This document shows positions 25,301 to 33,777 of a stretch of 64,000 nt of DNA, in pieces (position 1 is the stretch's first letter; every line of letters begins with the position of its first letter). The DNA is from Verrucomicrobia bacterium 12-59-8 (GTDB lineage: Bacteria > Verrucomicrobiota > Verrucomicrobiae > Verrucomicrobiales > Verrucomicrobiaceae). The position numbers and the translations under genes were made by a program. Below the pieces are notes generated by a model, which was not told where the DNA came from, did no database searches, and saw only the letters and a list, made by a program, of their open reading frames with translations. The DNA lies in NCBI GenBank assembly GCA_002279765.1, contig NCCR01000001.1, forward strand, positions 38,650 through 102,649, given 5' to 3'.

Positions 25301-27587
25301 CATCAATGGCGGCGGCATCGTCAATGCGGGCACGAGCGTCACGCTCTCCGCGACGGCGAATGCCGGCTACACGTTTGTCAATTGGACCGACGTGACTGGC
25401 ACGGAGGTAGGCACCAGCACGGACTACACCGTCACAGTGAACGACAATGTCACACTGACGGCAAACTTTGCCGCCATACCGCTGAGCATTGACTTTGATT
25501 TTGACACTGCTGCGCCCGTTCCAGTGGCGGATGCTCCATTGCCGCTCATTCAAACGCAGGCGGGCTACACGGTCACGTTCAGCTCACCGGTGGCAGATGC
25601 CTACAAGATCACAACGGCGGCAGCGAGCGGGCGTGTGCTGTCAAAGTTCAGCGGCAACTACCTCGAACCGCTTGCGGATAATGCCACGCTCGTACTTCAG
25701 CTCGATCTCCCCGTCACTGGCGTGAGCATTGATTTTGCCACGGTCGAAGCTTTGAACGTCGCCGTGCCTTCCAATGTGCAGATCACCGCCTACGACACCT
25801 CCAGCGGTGTTCCGGTCAGTGTTGGCGCGGGCATCGCTCACGGCACCGTCACCCCAGGGGACACGCTGCCCGTCGGTACGATCAATTTCAACTCGACTGG
25901 CGGTGCCTTTGACCAAATTGTGCTGCAACTGCCGGACGCGCCCGTCGGTGCGGTACGTTTCCTCGTCGATAACATCCAGGTCAGCCCCCTATCGAGCACC
26001 GGCGGCACCATGACGTTGGCCAATCCGAACTGGAACATCACGCTTTCGGATTTCGGTTATTCGGATTTCCTGCTCGACAACACGCCCGGTTTTGTCGGTC
26101 GTGAGTATCTGTCTGGCGAGTGGGGCAGCGCCGTCGCTTACCAAGTCAACGGCCAGACCCAGGCTCCCACCTGGCTGGACCCCAACTTTCTCTTCCCGGA
26201 CTGGCAGACGAACTCGAACTTCCATGTCGTCTCGGGAATTCATCTGGTGGGTGGCAATGTGGACGGTCTGCCGATCGCGGAATCTGTGATCGCCAACAAC
26301 GATCTCGAAATCACGCTGCGTTTTGAGATGGTGGACACCGTCGTGGGAACGCCCATGGGGGTCACGCCGGCCAGTGCCGCAACTGCCGGCACGTCGATCA
26401 ACAGCAATCGCTACGTGATGAACCAGACCTTCATCGTGAAGAACATCAGCGGCGTGACGATCAGCAACGTGCAGTTGTTTCAACTCCTGCATGGATTCAT
26501 CTCCCAGCATGGTCAGTATGACAACCGCAGCTATGCCGGGAAGCTTGCCGAGTATCGATACGACGCCACCATGTCGGGCGTGGACAGCGGCGCGGCAGGA
26601 AGTGACAGCTCAAGCATCGGACTTGAGGATCTCATCGGGTTCCATGCCAAAGTGGCGCCCACGGCATTCGAGATCGGCAGCTACGGAACCGAGGGTAATG
26701 GCATTGACGATCATGTTACCGGCAAGCCTTCGGACGGCGTTCATCTGTCGATTGAGAACAACTGGCGAAACGCCCCGTATGCCGCACGAATGGGACGCGA
26801 CACTTTCGCTCCCGCCAGCCGCTGGATTGCCGGCGGCCAGCGCTGGGAGCTTGGCACTTTGGCACCGGGACAAAGTGCGAGCTTGGACATTGTATTAAGT
26901 CTGCTCACCGGCACCAAGGTGGTCATTACCGGCGGCGGTTCCAATGGCACCGGCGGTGGAGGCAGCTGCAATGGCGGCTCCTCACATGTCGGAGGTGTCG
27001 ATTTCGATTTCGACAGCATCAGCCAGGAGGGCACCTTTTTCGGGGAATATTCCGAGGCTGACGACGCAGAGATGGCGGAACGTGTCGCCGAGGGTGAGTT
27101 TGTTCTGCCAACCGTTCAGACTCCGAATGCCACACGCAGGCAGTTGTGGAAGTTGAAATACAACGGCGTCCACACGGGCAGCATCAAACTTAAATTTGCC
27201 TACGATCCAAGTCTGCTTCCGGCAGGATACGATGAAAACCAGCTCGCCATCTACCACTTCCGCAACGGCGTTTGGGAAAAGCTGAGCTGCAAAGTGGACA
27301 CTGCGAACAACGTCATCGAGGCCGTCAGCCCCAGCCTCTCGCCCTTCGTTCTCGGTGTGAATGACGTGGTCGTGAAACCAACGGTGCAGATCTCCCTTTC
27401 CGATCCTGGATCTCTTAACGTGAGCTGGCCCGATTCGTTCACCGGCTGGACATTGCAGGAGGCGGTGGATTTGAATCCATCGAGCTGGGTTGATTCAACA
27501 CGCGCGGTCAGCTCGTCCGGAGGAGTCAACAGCGTGGTGGTGCCGCTCAGCTCCGGCTCCAGGTTTTTCAGATTGCTGCGGCCATAG
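22341..27587 (+). CDS. Giant secreted InlB-repeat protein
   Basis: 1748 residues. N-terminal hydrophobic signal (about 1-32). An unrecognised domain follows (about 33-185, FDTVNDTGKEGHGFEIELDDCHS), a Pro-rich hinge (PPPPPAPPPKE), a second unknown domain, a putative-Ig (He_PIG) domain (about 388-445, GLTFDEVTGVLSGTPTNAG), eight InlB B-type repeats (about 452-1045), a jelly-roll-like domain (about 1050-1215), a large domain with many Asn/Ser (about 1220-1530), a Gly-rich linker, and the C-terminal module ending GSRFFRLLRP. It is an adhesin or matrix protein presumed to be exported with surface proteins A and B under the same promoter element. It is a single-gene unit. Confidence 0.87.
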   Translation: MNLLLIRQGTTGLFAGLTSLLLMLSPLQNAEGSIAYGSINNFDTVNDTGKEGHGFEIELDDCHSTDITYTYNYNHYGVPEITEDNTDPAHPKVFIRWQSKKNPDGSWAAYTAIPAAPIPPTQGHQFTNPAVNFGGEHFGVGYRTQPSAVLYNWLVDNGGGTLVRGGAVQVSTPTFTYIPPVGAAPAQVQAVIAPPPPPAPPPKEFGKAVWMKEIKTTTHNANKVKLRELVSDDPNDPNDKNWTNGEPDEVEVEWRILQKKTSAADGGPNNNVPAAAEALPNGNEVVTRRYEFYKYTGPLDAETGEAKGDAVGADGMHGTGSVTYADHFDGALGEWVTVTTDMATKVVVGDFTGAQMAAVDVNESVGLIDHAGEGKVGKAFAPRTVVVEGALPFTASKSGIVPPGLTFDEVTGVLSGTPTNAGTFNFAVSASDGVNPDVQKNYTMNIAAAGVALLAQSLLDTASAPVGAGTTTGDGSFDVGANATVTAAPAAGYLFQNWTDNGQIVSTDSSYTLAMDVNHSLVANFLPDVMQWSVTTSAAPAAGGTTTGDGLVNDGASTTVTATANAGYGFTNWTEGAAIVSTSASYTFNATADRVLLANFSALPSYTVSTSAVPLAGGTTSGDGGFISGSSATVVATANAGYFFVNWTENSAQVSTNASYTSNVTANRTLVANFSVIGSTLRTITAAVTPSNSGTTTGGGSYADGTSVTVVATAAPGYKFSKWKQGGSNVSSAASYTFTVTADSALTASFTPVYYVTGTSNPPAGGTTEADSASYNPGDGGNIIASPTAGWQFVNWTENGNIVGTATTFNFSNVQANHAYVANFALTGGVNISASTAPAAGGTTSGGGSYMIGDSVTVDAAPNAGYAFVNWTSGTTIVSSSASYTFTASANRVLVANFATANTIITSSAPAIGGTTSGGGDYASGGSVTVTATPEAGYSFLNWTDGATIASTNATYTFTASANRTLVAHFVSGYTISAAASPSYAGSINGGGIVNAGTSVTLSATANAGYTFVNWTDVTGTEVGTSTDYTVTVNDNVTLTANFAAIPLSIDFDFDTAAPVPVADAPLPLIQTQAGYTVTFSSPVADAYKITTAAASGRVLSKFSGNYLEPLADNATLVLQLDLPVTGVSIDFATVEALNVAVPSNVQITAYDTSSGVPVSVGAGIAHGTVTPGDTLPVGTINFNSTGGAFDQIVLQLPDAPVGAVRFLVDNIQVSPLSSTGGTMTLANPNWNITLSDFGYSDFLLDNTPGFVGREYLSGEWGSAVAYQVNGQTQAPTWLDPNFLFPDWQTNSNFHVVSGIHLVGGNVDGLPIAESVIANNDLEITLRFEMVDTVVGTPMGVTPASAATAGTSINSNRYVMNQTFIVKNISGVTISNVQLFQLLHGFISQHGQYDNRSYAGKLAEYRYDATMSGVDSGAAGSDSSSIGLEDLIGFHAKVAPTAFEIGSYGTEGNGIDDHVTGKPSDGVHLSIENNWRNAPYAARMGRDTFAPASRWIAGGQRWELGTLAPGQSASLDIVLSLLTGTKVVITGGGSNGTGGGGSCNGGSSHVGGVDFDFDSISQEGTFFGEYSEADDAEMAERVAEGEFVLPTVQTPNATRRQLWKLKYNGVHTGSIKLKFAYDPSLLPAGYDENQLAIYHFRNGVWEKLSCKVDTANNVIEAVSPSLSPFVLGVNDVVVKPTVQISLSDPGSLNVSWPDSFTGWTLQEAVDLNPSSWVDSTRAVSSSGGVNSVVVPLSSGSRFFRLLRP
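23694..25480 (+). repeat. Eight tandem InlB B-type repeats in the giant protein
   Basis: Eight protein repeats of about 72-76 residues. Each carries an 'AGGTTSGDG' turn, 'VTATANAGY.F.NWT', 'IVSTSASYTF' and a terminal 'ANRTLVANF'. Repeats 2, 3, 6 and 7 are closest to each other; repeats 4 and 5 are divergent. At DNA level they are diverged, so expansion is not very recent. Confidence 0.85.
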
Positions 27588-27720
27588 CGAAAGGCCGTGG
27601 CAGCCTAGCCTGATGAGCCATGAGTGAGACTGAGTTGCATCATCGATTGGGCAGGAATGTGTTGAACAGTCAACAGCCTGTGGGAAATTGGTGGTTCTGA
27701 CGCTGAGAGATTCAAGCTGT

Positions 27721-28203
27721 ATGAAACGCATCCACAGCCTACTGGTTGTTCTGTTGTTGCTTGCCTATGCTGGCACTGCCACTGCGATCATGCCTGCGAT
27801 GTTTGCGGCGCTGGCATTGCTGGATGACAGCCATCGTGTTTTAATCTGCCGGACGGAGCAGGGCATGCAGGTACGCTTGCATCACCGTGAAAATGATTGC
27901 ACCCCGGAGGTTTGTGATCATGCCGGGATGCTGGCCAAATTGGTTATCTGTTTCTGTCGTCCGGCAACAGAGGGAGACCACAGCCTGTCCACCAACCAGG
28001 TGACAGGCATGCTGACGAGTACGGACGATGAAGCGAAGCGGCTTTTGAAAGACAAGCAATGCTGCAGTCTTCAGTCAATCGACTTAGACGGATGGCAGAC
28101 GCGTGTGATCCTGGAGAAGGATGTCAAGAGCACGCATTGGGATTGCCGTGAAAGCAGCGGTGTGGCGCTGGCGGAGATGGCCACAATACGGCTGTTGATT
28201 TGA
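27721..28203 (+). CDS. Secreted cysteine-rich hypothetical protein
   Basis: 160 residues from ATG 27721, with a signal peptide (MKRIHSLLVVLLLLAYAGTATA). The mature part has nine cysteines, including CTPEVC, CFC and a CC pair, and a histidine-rich stretch (RLHHREND). These could form disulfides or bind a metal. No family recognised. It follows the giant repeat protein by 133 bases without a copy of the shared promoter element and precedes the YceI gene by 152 bases. Confidence 0.65.
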   Translation: MKRIHSLLVVLLLLAYAGTATAIMPAMFAALALLDDSHRVLICRTEQGMQVRLHHRENDCTPEVCDHAGMLAKLVICFCRPATEGDHSLSTNQVTGMLTSTDDEAKRLLKDKQCCSLQSIDLDGWQTRVILEKDVKSTHWDCRESSGVALAEMATIRLLI

Positions 28204-28355
28204 TTTCTGCGGTACCAGAGCCGCACATCATCAGCGTATGCCTCAGGTGGGACGATTCCTGCCCTCAATTGAAATGCATCCTGTTCGCGTGCCTTCAGAC
28301 ATTCGATTCTATTCATGGCAGCCCTGCTGCCCCCCTGCACTACCACGTTTATCTC

Positions 28356-28922
28356 ATGAAACTATCTCTCTGCTTGTTTTGTCTCATGGCCGGTTCCGCG
28401 CTGGCCGACACCTCGCGCTGGTCTGGCACCAGCGCCATTTCTTTTGATGGCACCTCCACCCTGCATGACTGGGGGGGCAAGGTGGCTGCGAAACCATTTG
28501 CCACCACCGTCACCACCGATGCCGCCGGAAATCCCACCCGGGTGGAGGCCATTGTGACGGTCGAAGTCGCGAAGATGGACACCGCCGAGGCGAAGCGTGA
28601 TGAAAACATGCTCAAGGCCATGCAGGCCACGGCGTACCCGCTCATCACCGGTGTCATAGACACCCCCTTCACCGCCCTTCATCAGGGCGATGCCGTGCCT
28701 GTCACCCTGCCCCTTAAACTTAACATGCTGGGTAAAACGCAGACCCTCACGGGCCGGATCAGCCACTGGCAACAGCAAGGCGACAAGGCCAGCTTTGATC
28801 TGGATTTCGAGCTTTCACTCAAAAAGAGCGACATCAAGGTCCCCTCTGTGCTGCTCATCATCCGTGTGGGCGATACGATCAAGGTACACGCCGCCGTCTC
28901 CCTGAAACGTAACCCTTCCTGA
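28356..28922 (+). CDS. YceI-family periplasmic lipid-binding protein
   Basis: 188 residues from ATG 28356, set by the signal peptide MKLSLCLFCLMAGSALA-DT. The body matches the YceI lipocalin-like fold: W.G...ISFDGTSTLHDWGG near the start, then ...VEVAKMDTAEAKRDENMLKAM and the strand pattern ending IKVPSVLLIIRVGDTIKVHAAVSL. YceI proteins bind isoprenoid or other long-chain lipids such as ubiquinone-like molecules. The gene ends two bases before the type III PKS start, so it may carry the lipid product or an intermediate of this cluster; that is inference. Confidence 0.85.
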   Translation: MKLSLCLFCLMAGSALADTSRWSGTSAISFDGTSTLHDWGGKVAAKPFATTVTTDAAGNPTRVEAIVTVEVAKMDTAEAKRDENMLKAMQATAYPLITGVIDTPFTALHQGDAVPVTLPLKLNMLGKTQTLTGRISHWQQQGDKASFDLDFELSLKKSDIKVPSVLLIIRVGDTIKVHAAVSLKRNPS

Positions 28923-28924
28923 TC

Positions 28925-30082
28925 ATGCCTGCTTTTATTCATCACATCGCCACCGAGACGCCGGATTTCATCTACAGCAATGAGTTCACGCGTGAGCGCA
29001 TGAAGGGCTGGGTGTCCGAGCCGCGGGCCAAACGTCTGATCGAAATGATCTACGAGCGCACTGGCATCGAGACGCGTTATAGCGCCTGCGACGACTTCAT
29101 GAAGGAAGACGGCGGGCTGTTTCACACGCTGCCGGATGGTTCGATGAACTCGCCGACGACAGGTCAGCGCAACGCCCTCTATGCCAAGGCCTCGCGCGAA
29201 CTCGCGGTGAAGCTGGCGCACAAGGCGCTGGCCGAGTGCCCGCAGTTTGCAAAGAACGAGATCACCCACCTGATCTTTGCCTCCTGCACCGGCTTCGCCA
29301 ATCCTGGGCCGGACTACCACATCATCCGTGACGTGGGGCTCAATGAGAATGTGGAGCGCTACACCGTCGGGTTCATGGGCTGCTACGCCGCCTTTCCAGC
29401 GCTGCGCATGGCGGCCCAGTTTTGTGAGGCCAATCCGCAGGCCGTGGTGCTGGTGATGTGCCTTGAACTCTGCTCCCTGCATCTGCAGGTCAGTGGCAAA
29501 CCAGAGAGCATTGTGGCCAATGCGCTGTTCGCCGATGGCGCGGCGGCGGCTATCGTCAGCGCACGCGAACCGGCGCATGACCGGCCTTATTACCGGGTGC
29601 ATGGCTTTCAATCGGCACTCGTCCCTTCTAGCGAAGCACACATGGCCTGGGACATTGGCGACCACGGTTTCAACATGGTCCTCTCCGCCTATGTGCCGGA
29701 GCTTATTGGCAGCAACATCCGTGAGATGGTCAGCGGCATCCTCGATAAACGCGGCCTCAAGCCGACGGACATCGACGAGTGGGCGGTGCATCCGGGTGGC
29801 CGTGCGATTCTTGAACAGATCGAGGAACAACTCACCCTACCCGCGACTGCGCTGGACATGTCCCGCAGCGTGCTGCGCGACTACGGCAACATGAGCAGCC
29901 CGACGGTGATGTTTGTCCTCAAAGGTTTCCTCGAAGAGGCGGAAACGGAGCGAGCCATGACCTGCGCCATTGCCTTTGGTCCAGGACTCACGGTGGAAAC
30001 AGCGGTGCTGGAACGCTGCGGTGCGGCAATCTCCACGGGCCAGACAGCTCAGCCTGCCGCAATGGCACATGCCGTGGTATGA
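28925..30082 (+). CDS. Type III polyketide synthase (chalcone synthase-like)
   Basis: 385 residues with the complete catalytic triad: Cys153 in VGFMGCYAAFPAL, His289 in AVHPGGRAIL and Asn322 in DYGNMSSPTV. Length is normal for the family. It condenses malonyl-CoA extenders onto an acyl starter and cyclises the product to resorcinol, pyrone or phloroglucinol rings. It is the first of five tightly packed genes. The neighbouring flavin monooxygenase and methyltransferase recall the Streptomyces srsABC alkylquinone operon (type III PKS, methyltransferase, hydroxylase). The actual starter and product are not predictable by eye. Confidence 0.93.
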   Translation: MPAFIHHIATETPDFIYSNEFTRERMKGWVSEPRAKRLIEMIYERTGIETRYSACDDFMKEDGGLFHTLPDGSMNSPTTGQRNALYAKASRELAVKLAHKALAECPQFAKNEITHLIFASCTGFANPGPDYHIIRDVGLNENVERYTVGFMGCYAAFPALRMAAQFCEANPQAVVLVMCLELCSLHLQVSGKPESIVANALFADGAAAAIVSAREPAHDRPYYRVHGFQSALVPSSEAHMAWDIGDHGFNMVLSAYVPELIGSNIREMVSGILDKRGLKPTDIDEWAVHPGGRAILEQIEEQLTLPATALDMSRSVLRDYGNMSSPTVMFVLKGFLEEAETERAMTCAIAFGPGLTVETAVLERCGAAISTGQTAQPAAMAHAVV

Positions 30083-31275
30083 GATCGAGCACTGACAATC
30101 CGGCGGGTGCCACCGACTACGATGTGATCATCGTGGGCGGTGGGCCGGTGGGCCTGCTGCTGGCCTGCTTGCTGAAACAGCAGGGCTTGCGTCTCCGCGT
30201 GCTGGAGCGGCGGACGGAGTCCATCGCGCACTCCGCAGCCATCGGCATCACGCCGCCATCATTGCAGATCCTCGACAAGCTGGGCCTCGCCGCCGAGTTC
30301 ATCGCCTGCGGGGTGAAGGTGCGCGACTGCTTCGTACACGGGCAGCGAGGCCGGCTCGGCTGTGTTTCGTTTCGGGAGATCCCGGACGTGAACCGTTTCA
30401 TCCTTTCACTGCCGCAGGTCGCCACCATCGCAATCCTGCAGAAGCATCTGGGACAGGAGCATTTCGAGTCTGGCTGCGAAGTCGGCGGTGTGAGGCAGTT
30501 TGAGGATCATTGCAGCGTGCAAGCCGGTGAACGTACGCTCACCGCACGCTTCGTGATCGCGTGTGATGGCAGCCGCAGCCGCGTGCGCGAGTTGATCGGC
30601 ATGCGTGCGCCCGGCCACGTCTATGACAGTCACTTTGTCATGGGCGATTTCGTGGATCGCACAGGCTTTGGTGATGAGGCTCATCTGTTTTTCACGGCCA
30701 CGGGCTCGGTGGAGTCATTTCCGCTGCCTGGCGGCCAGCGGCGCTGGGTGGTGCAGACGGCCACACGTCTGGACCACCCGCCGCCAGGGCTCGTCAGTGA
30801 GCTGACGCGGGAACGCACCGGCATGGACGTTTCGGTCGCCGATCAGATCAACGAGAGCGTCTTCACGCCGCGCCGGTTCAATTCTGACCGTTATTACGAG
30901 GGGCGCATCATTCTCTGCGGCGATGCCGCGCATGGCATGAGCCCGATCGGCGGCCAGGGAATGAACACCGGCTTTGCCGACGCGGAGTTCATCGCAGCCA
31001 TCCTGGACCAGGCTGATCCGCTGAAGCTGCTGCCCGCCTACAATCGCTTCCGCCGCAAGGCCGCTAAAACCGCCATATTCCGCGCCGAATGGGGCATGTG
31101 GCTCGGTACTTGGCGCGGCAGGGCACGTTCGCGGCTGCGGGATGTCATTTTGAAGTTCCTGCTCTGCCAGGGCCCCGTCGCCAGACACATGGGATCGTTT
31201 TATGCCATGCTCACGATCCCGTTCAACACGCTGAAACGTGTCCCAGCGGCGAGTTTGCAGCCACGCCCGCTTTAA
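30079..31275 (+). CDS. FAD-dependent aromatic monooxygenase (UbiH/PHBH type)
   Basis: 398 residues; starts in an ATGA overlap with the PKS stop. N-terminal Rossmann motif DVIIVGGGPVGLLLACLL with the downstream Glu in VLERR, the DG motif VIACDGSRSRVRELIG, and the second FAD motif LCGDAAHGMSPIGGQGMNTGFADA. Such enzymes hydroxylate phenolic rings using NAD(P)H and oxygen. In this cluster the likely substrate is the type III PKS resorcinol or phenol, giving a hydroquinone or quinone. The C-terminal 60 residues are basic and hydrophobic. Confidence 0.92.
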   Translation: MRSSTDNPAGATDYDVIIVGGGPVGLLLACLLKQQGLRLRVLERRTESIAHSAAIGITPPSLQILDKLGLAAEFIACGVKVRDCFVHGQRGRLGCVSFREIPDVNRFILSLPQVATIAILQKHLGQEHFESGCEVGGVRQFEDHCSVQAGERTLTARFVIACDGSRSRVRELIGMRAPGHVYDSHFVMGDFVDRTGFGDEAHLFFTATGSVESFPLPGGQRRWVVQTATRLDHPPPGLVSELTRERTGMDVSVADQINESVFTPRRFNSDRYYEGRIILCGDAAHGMSPIGGQGMNTGFADAEFIAAILDQADPLKLLPAYNRFRRKAAKTAIFRAEWGMWLGTWRGRARSRLRDVILKFLLCQGPVARHMGSFYAMLTIPFNTLKRVPAASLQPRPL

Positions 31276-31280
31276 AAATC

Positions 31281-32129
31281 ATGACCACCACGACCGAATA
31301 CACTCCCACCATCGACGGCGCCGCCTCCCATTACGACGACCTTGACCAGTTTTACCGCGAGATCTGGGGCGAGCACATCCACCACGGCGTCTGGCTGACC
31401 GGCAGGGAAACCGACACGGAAGCGGCGGAAAACCTCATCAAAATCGTCGCGGAACTCGGCCATCACAGTCCCAATCAGGAAGTCTGCGACATCGGCTGCG
31501 GCTACGGCACCACGGCGAAAATCCTGGCTCAGCGCCATGCCGTCAACATCACCGGCATGACCATCTCGGCCGTACAGCTCGCCTATGCCCAGGCCAACAA
31601 CTCCGTGCCCGGCAAGACCCACTTCATGCTGCGGGACTGGTATGACAACCAGCTGCCGGACAACCACTTCGATGTCGTGCAAACGGTCGAAAGCCTGGAG
31701 CACATGCCTGATCTGCCTGCTTTTTTCCGCGAGTGCTACCGCGTGATGAAGCCCGGTGGCCGGCTTGTGGCCACGGCCTGGATGTCCTGCGAGAACCCCG
31801 ACGCCTTCGCCAAACGCCACCTCATTGACGCCATTACCCGCGAGACCCAGATCGCCGGGGTAAGGCCTGAGAGCGAGTTTCGGGCCGCCACAGAGGGGGC
31901 TGGCTTTGTGAACTACCAGTTCAAGGACTACGCCCGGCAGGTGAAGCGTACCTGGCCGCTCTGCGCCCTGCGCACCGTGAAAGGGCTGCTGACCAAGGCT
32001 CACTACCGCCGTTTCCTGTTCAGTTCGCGGAATCCGAACCGCATTTTCGCCCTGACTTTGTTCCGCATCTGGCTGGCCTACGAGCTGGGCGTCCAACGTT
32101 ACGGCGTCTTCAGCGCTGAAAAGCGTTGA
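31281..32129 (+). CDS. SAM-dependent methyltransferase (tocopherol/UbiE-like) of the PKS cluster
   Basis: 282 residues from ATG 31281, five bases after the monooxygenase. SAM-binding motif I is VCDIGCGYGTTAKIL, motif II DVVQTVESLEHM, and motif III RVMKPGGRLVATAWM. Near the N-terminus YREIWGEHIHHGVW is characteristic of the gamma-tocopherol/sterol C-methyltransferase group, which methylates aromatic rings or small lipids. It most likely C- or O-methylates the ring made by the type III PKS. Confidence 0.9.
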   Translation: MTTTTEYTPTIDGAASHYDDLDQFYREIWGEHIHHGVWLTGRETDTEAAENLIKIVAELGHHSPNQEVCDIGCGYGTTAKILAQRHAVNITGMTISAVQLAYAQANNSVPGKTHFMLRDWYDNQLPDNHFDVVQTVESLEHMPDLPAFFRECYRVMKPGGRLVATAWMSCENPDAFAKRHLIDAITRETQIAGVRPESEFRAATEGAGFVNYQFKDYARQVKRTWPLCALRTVKGLLTKAHYRRFLFSSRNPNRIFALTLFRIWLAYELGVQRYGVFSAEKR

Positions 32130-32158
32130 ACCAGCACCAGAATTGATTAAACAGCTCC

Positions 32159-32521
32159 ATGCCCGTGAGCGAAGACCGAAAACAAGAAATCACCAAATCC
32201 CTCAAACGTTGCAGTGAGGAGACGCTGGCCGCCGCGTTGCGCTTTGAGGAAACCAAAAACCTCGACGAGCTGGACGCCATCATTCTCGGCGTGCTGGCTC
32301 GTGATGCGGCCAATCCCCGGCCGGATGGTGTGGCGTCCGTCACCGATGACATGAAGCTGATCGAGGACATCGGCATGGATTCCTTCGGCATGATCGAAGT
32401 CGTGATGACGGCGGAGGAAGTGCTCGGCCTCACCATCGCCACGGAAGAACTGAGCGGCATCGTTACTCTGGGTGATCTGAAGAAATTCCTCCGCTCCAAA
32501 TTCGGCGCGAGCGCCTCATGA
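32159..32521 (+). CDS. Acyl carrier protein
   Basis: 120 residues, longer than the usual 78 because of a helical N-terminal extension. The phosphopantetheine site is Ser75 in IGMDSFGMIEVVM, followed by the AEEVLGLTI and ELSGIVTLGDLKKFL helices. It holds acyl intermediates as thioesters. It overlaps the ketosynthase by four bases (ATGA), so the two are a pair, probably preparing or extending the acyl starter used by the type III PKS. Confidence 0.88.
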   Translation: MPVSEDRKQEITKSLKRCSEETLAAALRFEETKNLDELDAIILGVLARDAANPRPDGVASVTDDMKLIEDIGMDSFGMIEVVMTAEEVLGLTIATEELSGIVTLGDLKKFLRSKFGASAS

Positions 32522-33777
32522 ATCGGGTGGTCGTCACCGGGCTGGGATTCATTTCCAGCATCGGCAACAATCGTGCAACGGTGACGGAAAGCCTGCGCGA
32601 AGGCCGTTCTGGCATCGAGTTTGTCCCGGAACTGGCTGCCGCCAATGACCGCGTAAAGCTGGCGGGTACGGTGAAGGGCTTTGAGTTTCCCACCTCTGAT
32701 CCGCTCGACTGGACCTTCCCCGAACAGGTGAAGCTGAACCGTGCGCAACTGCGCACGATGGTTCCCAATGCGGTGTTTGCCTATGCTGCCATGCAGGAGG
32801 CCATTGCTGATGCCAAGCTGGGACCTGAGCAGGTTTCAGATCCACAGACAGGCCTGTATTGTGCCTCGGCTGGTTCGCCTTGGCTGACCTACCTGGCGAT
32901 GGATTCGGTCATCAAACGCGGACCAGCACGCACTTCGGCACCAATGGTCATCACGGGCATGCCGAATTCGCTGCACCTCAATCTCACGGCGCTGTTTGGG
33001 ATCAAAGGCGCGACACTGGCGTTCAACAGCGCCTGCGCCTCCTCCTCACACGCCCTCGGGCACGCCTGTGACATGATCCGGATGGGCCGGCAGAAAACCA
33101 TGTTCGTCGTCGGTGCGGAAGACGCTCAACTGCTGCATACCGTTTTGCCGTTTGCTTCGCTGCGGGCGTTGAGTGCGCACAGCGACCCTGCGATGGCGCC
33201 GCGTCCGTTTGATTCAGGCCGTGACGGCTTCATCACCACTGGTGGCGGTGTGACGCTCGTGCTTGAAGAGGCAGAACACGCCGCTGCACGCGGTGCTACG
33301 GTGTACGCTGAGGTCAAAGGCTGGGGCCAGGGCTCCGATGGCTACGATGTCGTCGCACCTGATCCCTCTGGCAGTGGACTGGCGCGGGCGATGACCAACG
33401 CGCTGCAAGATGCCGGTCTCGACACGGCTGCGATCGACTACATCAACGCTCATGGCACCGCCACCAATGCGGGGGACCTTGCCGAACTGAACGCGCTCAA
33501 AACGGTCTTTACCGGTGAAGTCAGACCCAAGGTCAGCAGCACCAAGGCGCTGACCGGTCATGGACTCTGCCTTGCGGGAGCTTTGGAGGCGGGCATCTGC
33601 TGCCTGGCCTTGAAGGAGGGCTTCATGCCGATTTCGGCAAAGATTCAGCAGCTTGATCCCGCCTGCGAAGGCGTGGACATCCTCACCAGCCCGATTGATC
33701 AGGCTCCACGAGTCGCGATGAGCAACTCCAGCGGCTTCGGTGGCTCGAATGTAACGCTGATTTTCTCACTCACTTGA
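32518..33777 (+). CDS. Beta-ketoacyl-ACP synthase (KAS II-like)
   Basis: 419 residues. Catalytic Cys173 in AFNSACASSSHAL, His312 in INAHGTATNAGD and His348 in STKALTGHGLCLAG with the conserved Lys343. Residue pattern and length are those of a FabF-type condensing enzyme. It elongates ACP-bound acyl chains with malonyl-ACP. Only one ketosynthase and no chain-length-factor partner are present, so it may give a dedicated fatty or branched starter for the cluster. It converges with the RND transporter gene; the stops overlap by eight bases. Confidence 0.92.
   Translation: MNRVVVTGLGFISSIGNNRATVTESLREGRSGIEFVPELAAANDRVKLAGTVKGFEFPTSDPLDWTFPEQVKLNRAQLRTMVPNAVFAYAAMQEAIADAKLGPEQVSDPQTGLYCASAGSPWLTYLAMDSVIKRGPARTSAPMVITGMPNSLHLNLTALFGIKGATLAFNSACASSSHALGHACDMIRMGRQKTMFVVGAEDAQLLHTVLPFASLRALSAHSDPAMAPRPFDSGRDGFITTGGGVTLVLEEAEHAAARGATVYAEVKGWGQGSDGYDVVAPDPSGSGLARAMTNALQDAGLDTAAIDYINAHGTATNAGDLAELNALKTVFTGEVRPKVSSTKALTGHGLCLAGALEAGICCLALKEGFMPISAKIQQLDPACEGVDILTSPIDQAPRVAMSNSSGFGGSNVTLIFSLT

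Noticed and set aside
24417..25553. Minus-strand open frame of 378 codons inside the giant protein
   Set aside because: Shadow of the InlB repeats; very Arg/Gly-rich and lacks any recognisable domain or promoter.
27661..27674. Short hairpin GTTGAACAGTCAAC after the giant protein as a terminator
   Set aside because: Only five base pairs and not followed by Ts; too weak to support a terminator or operator call.
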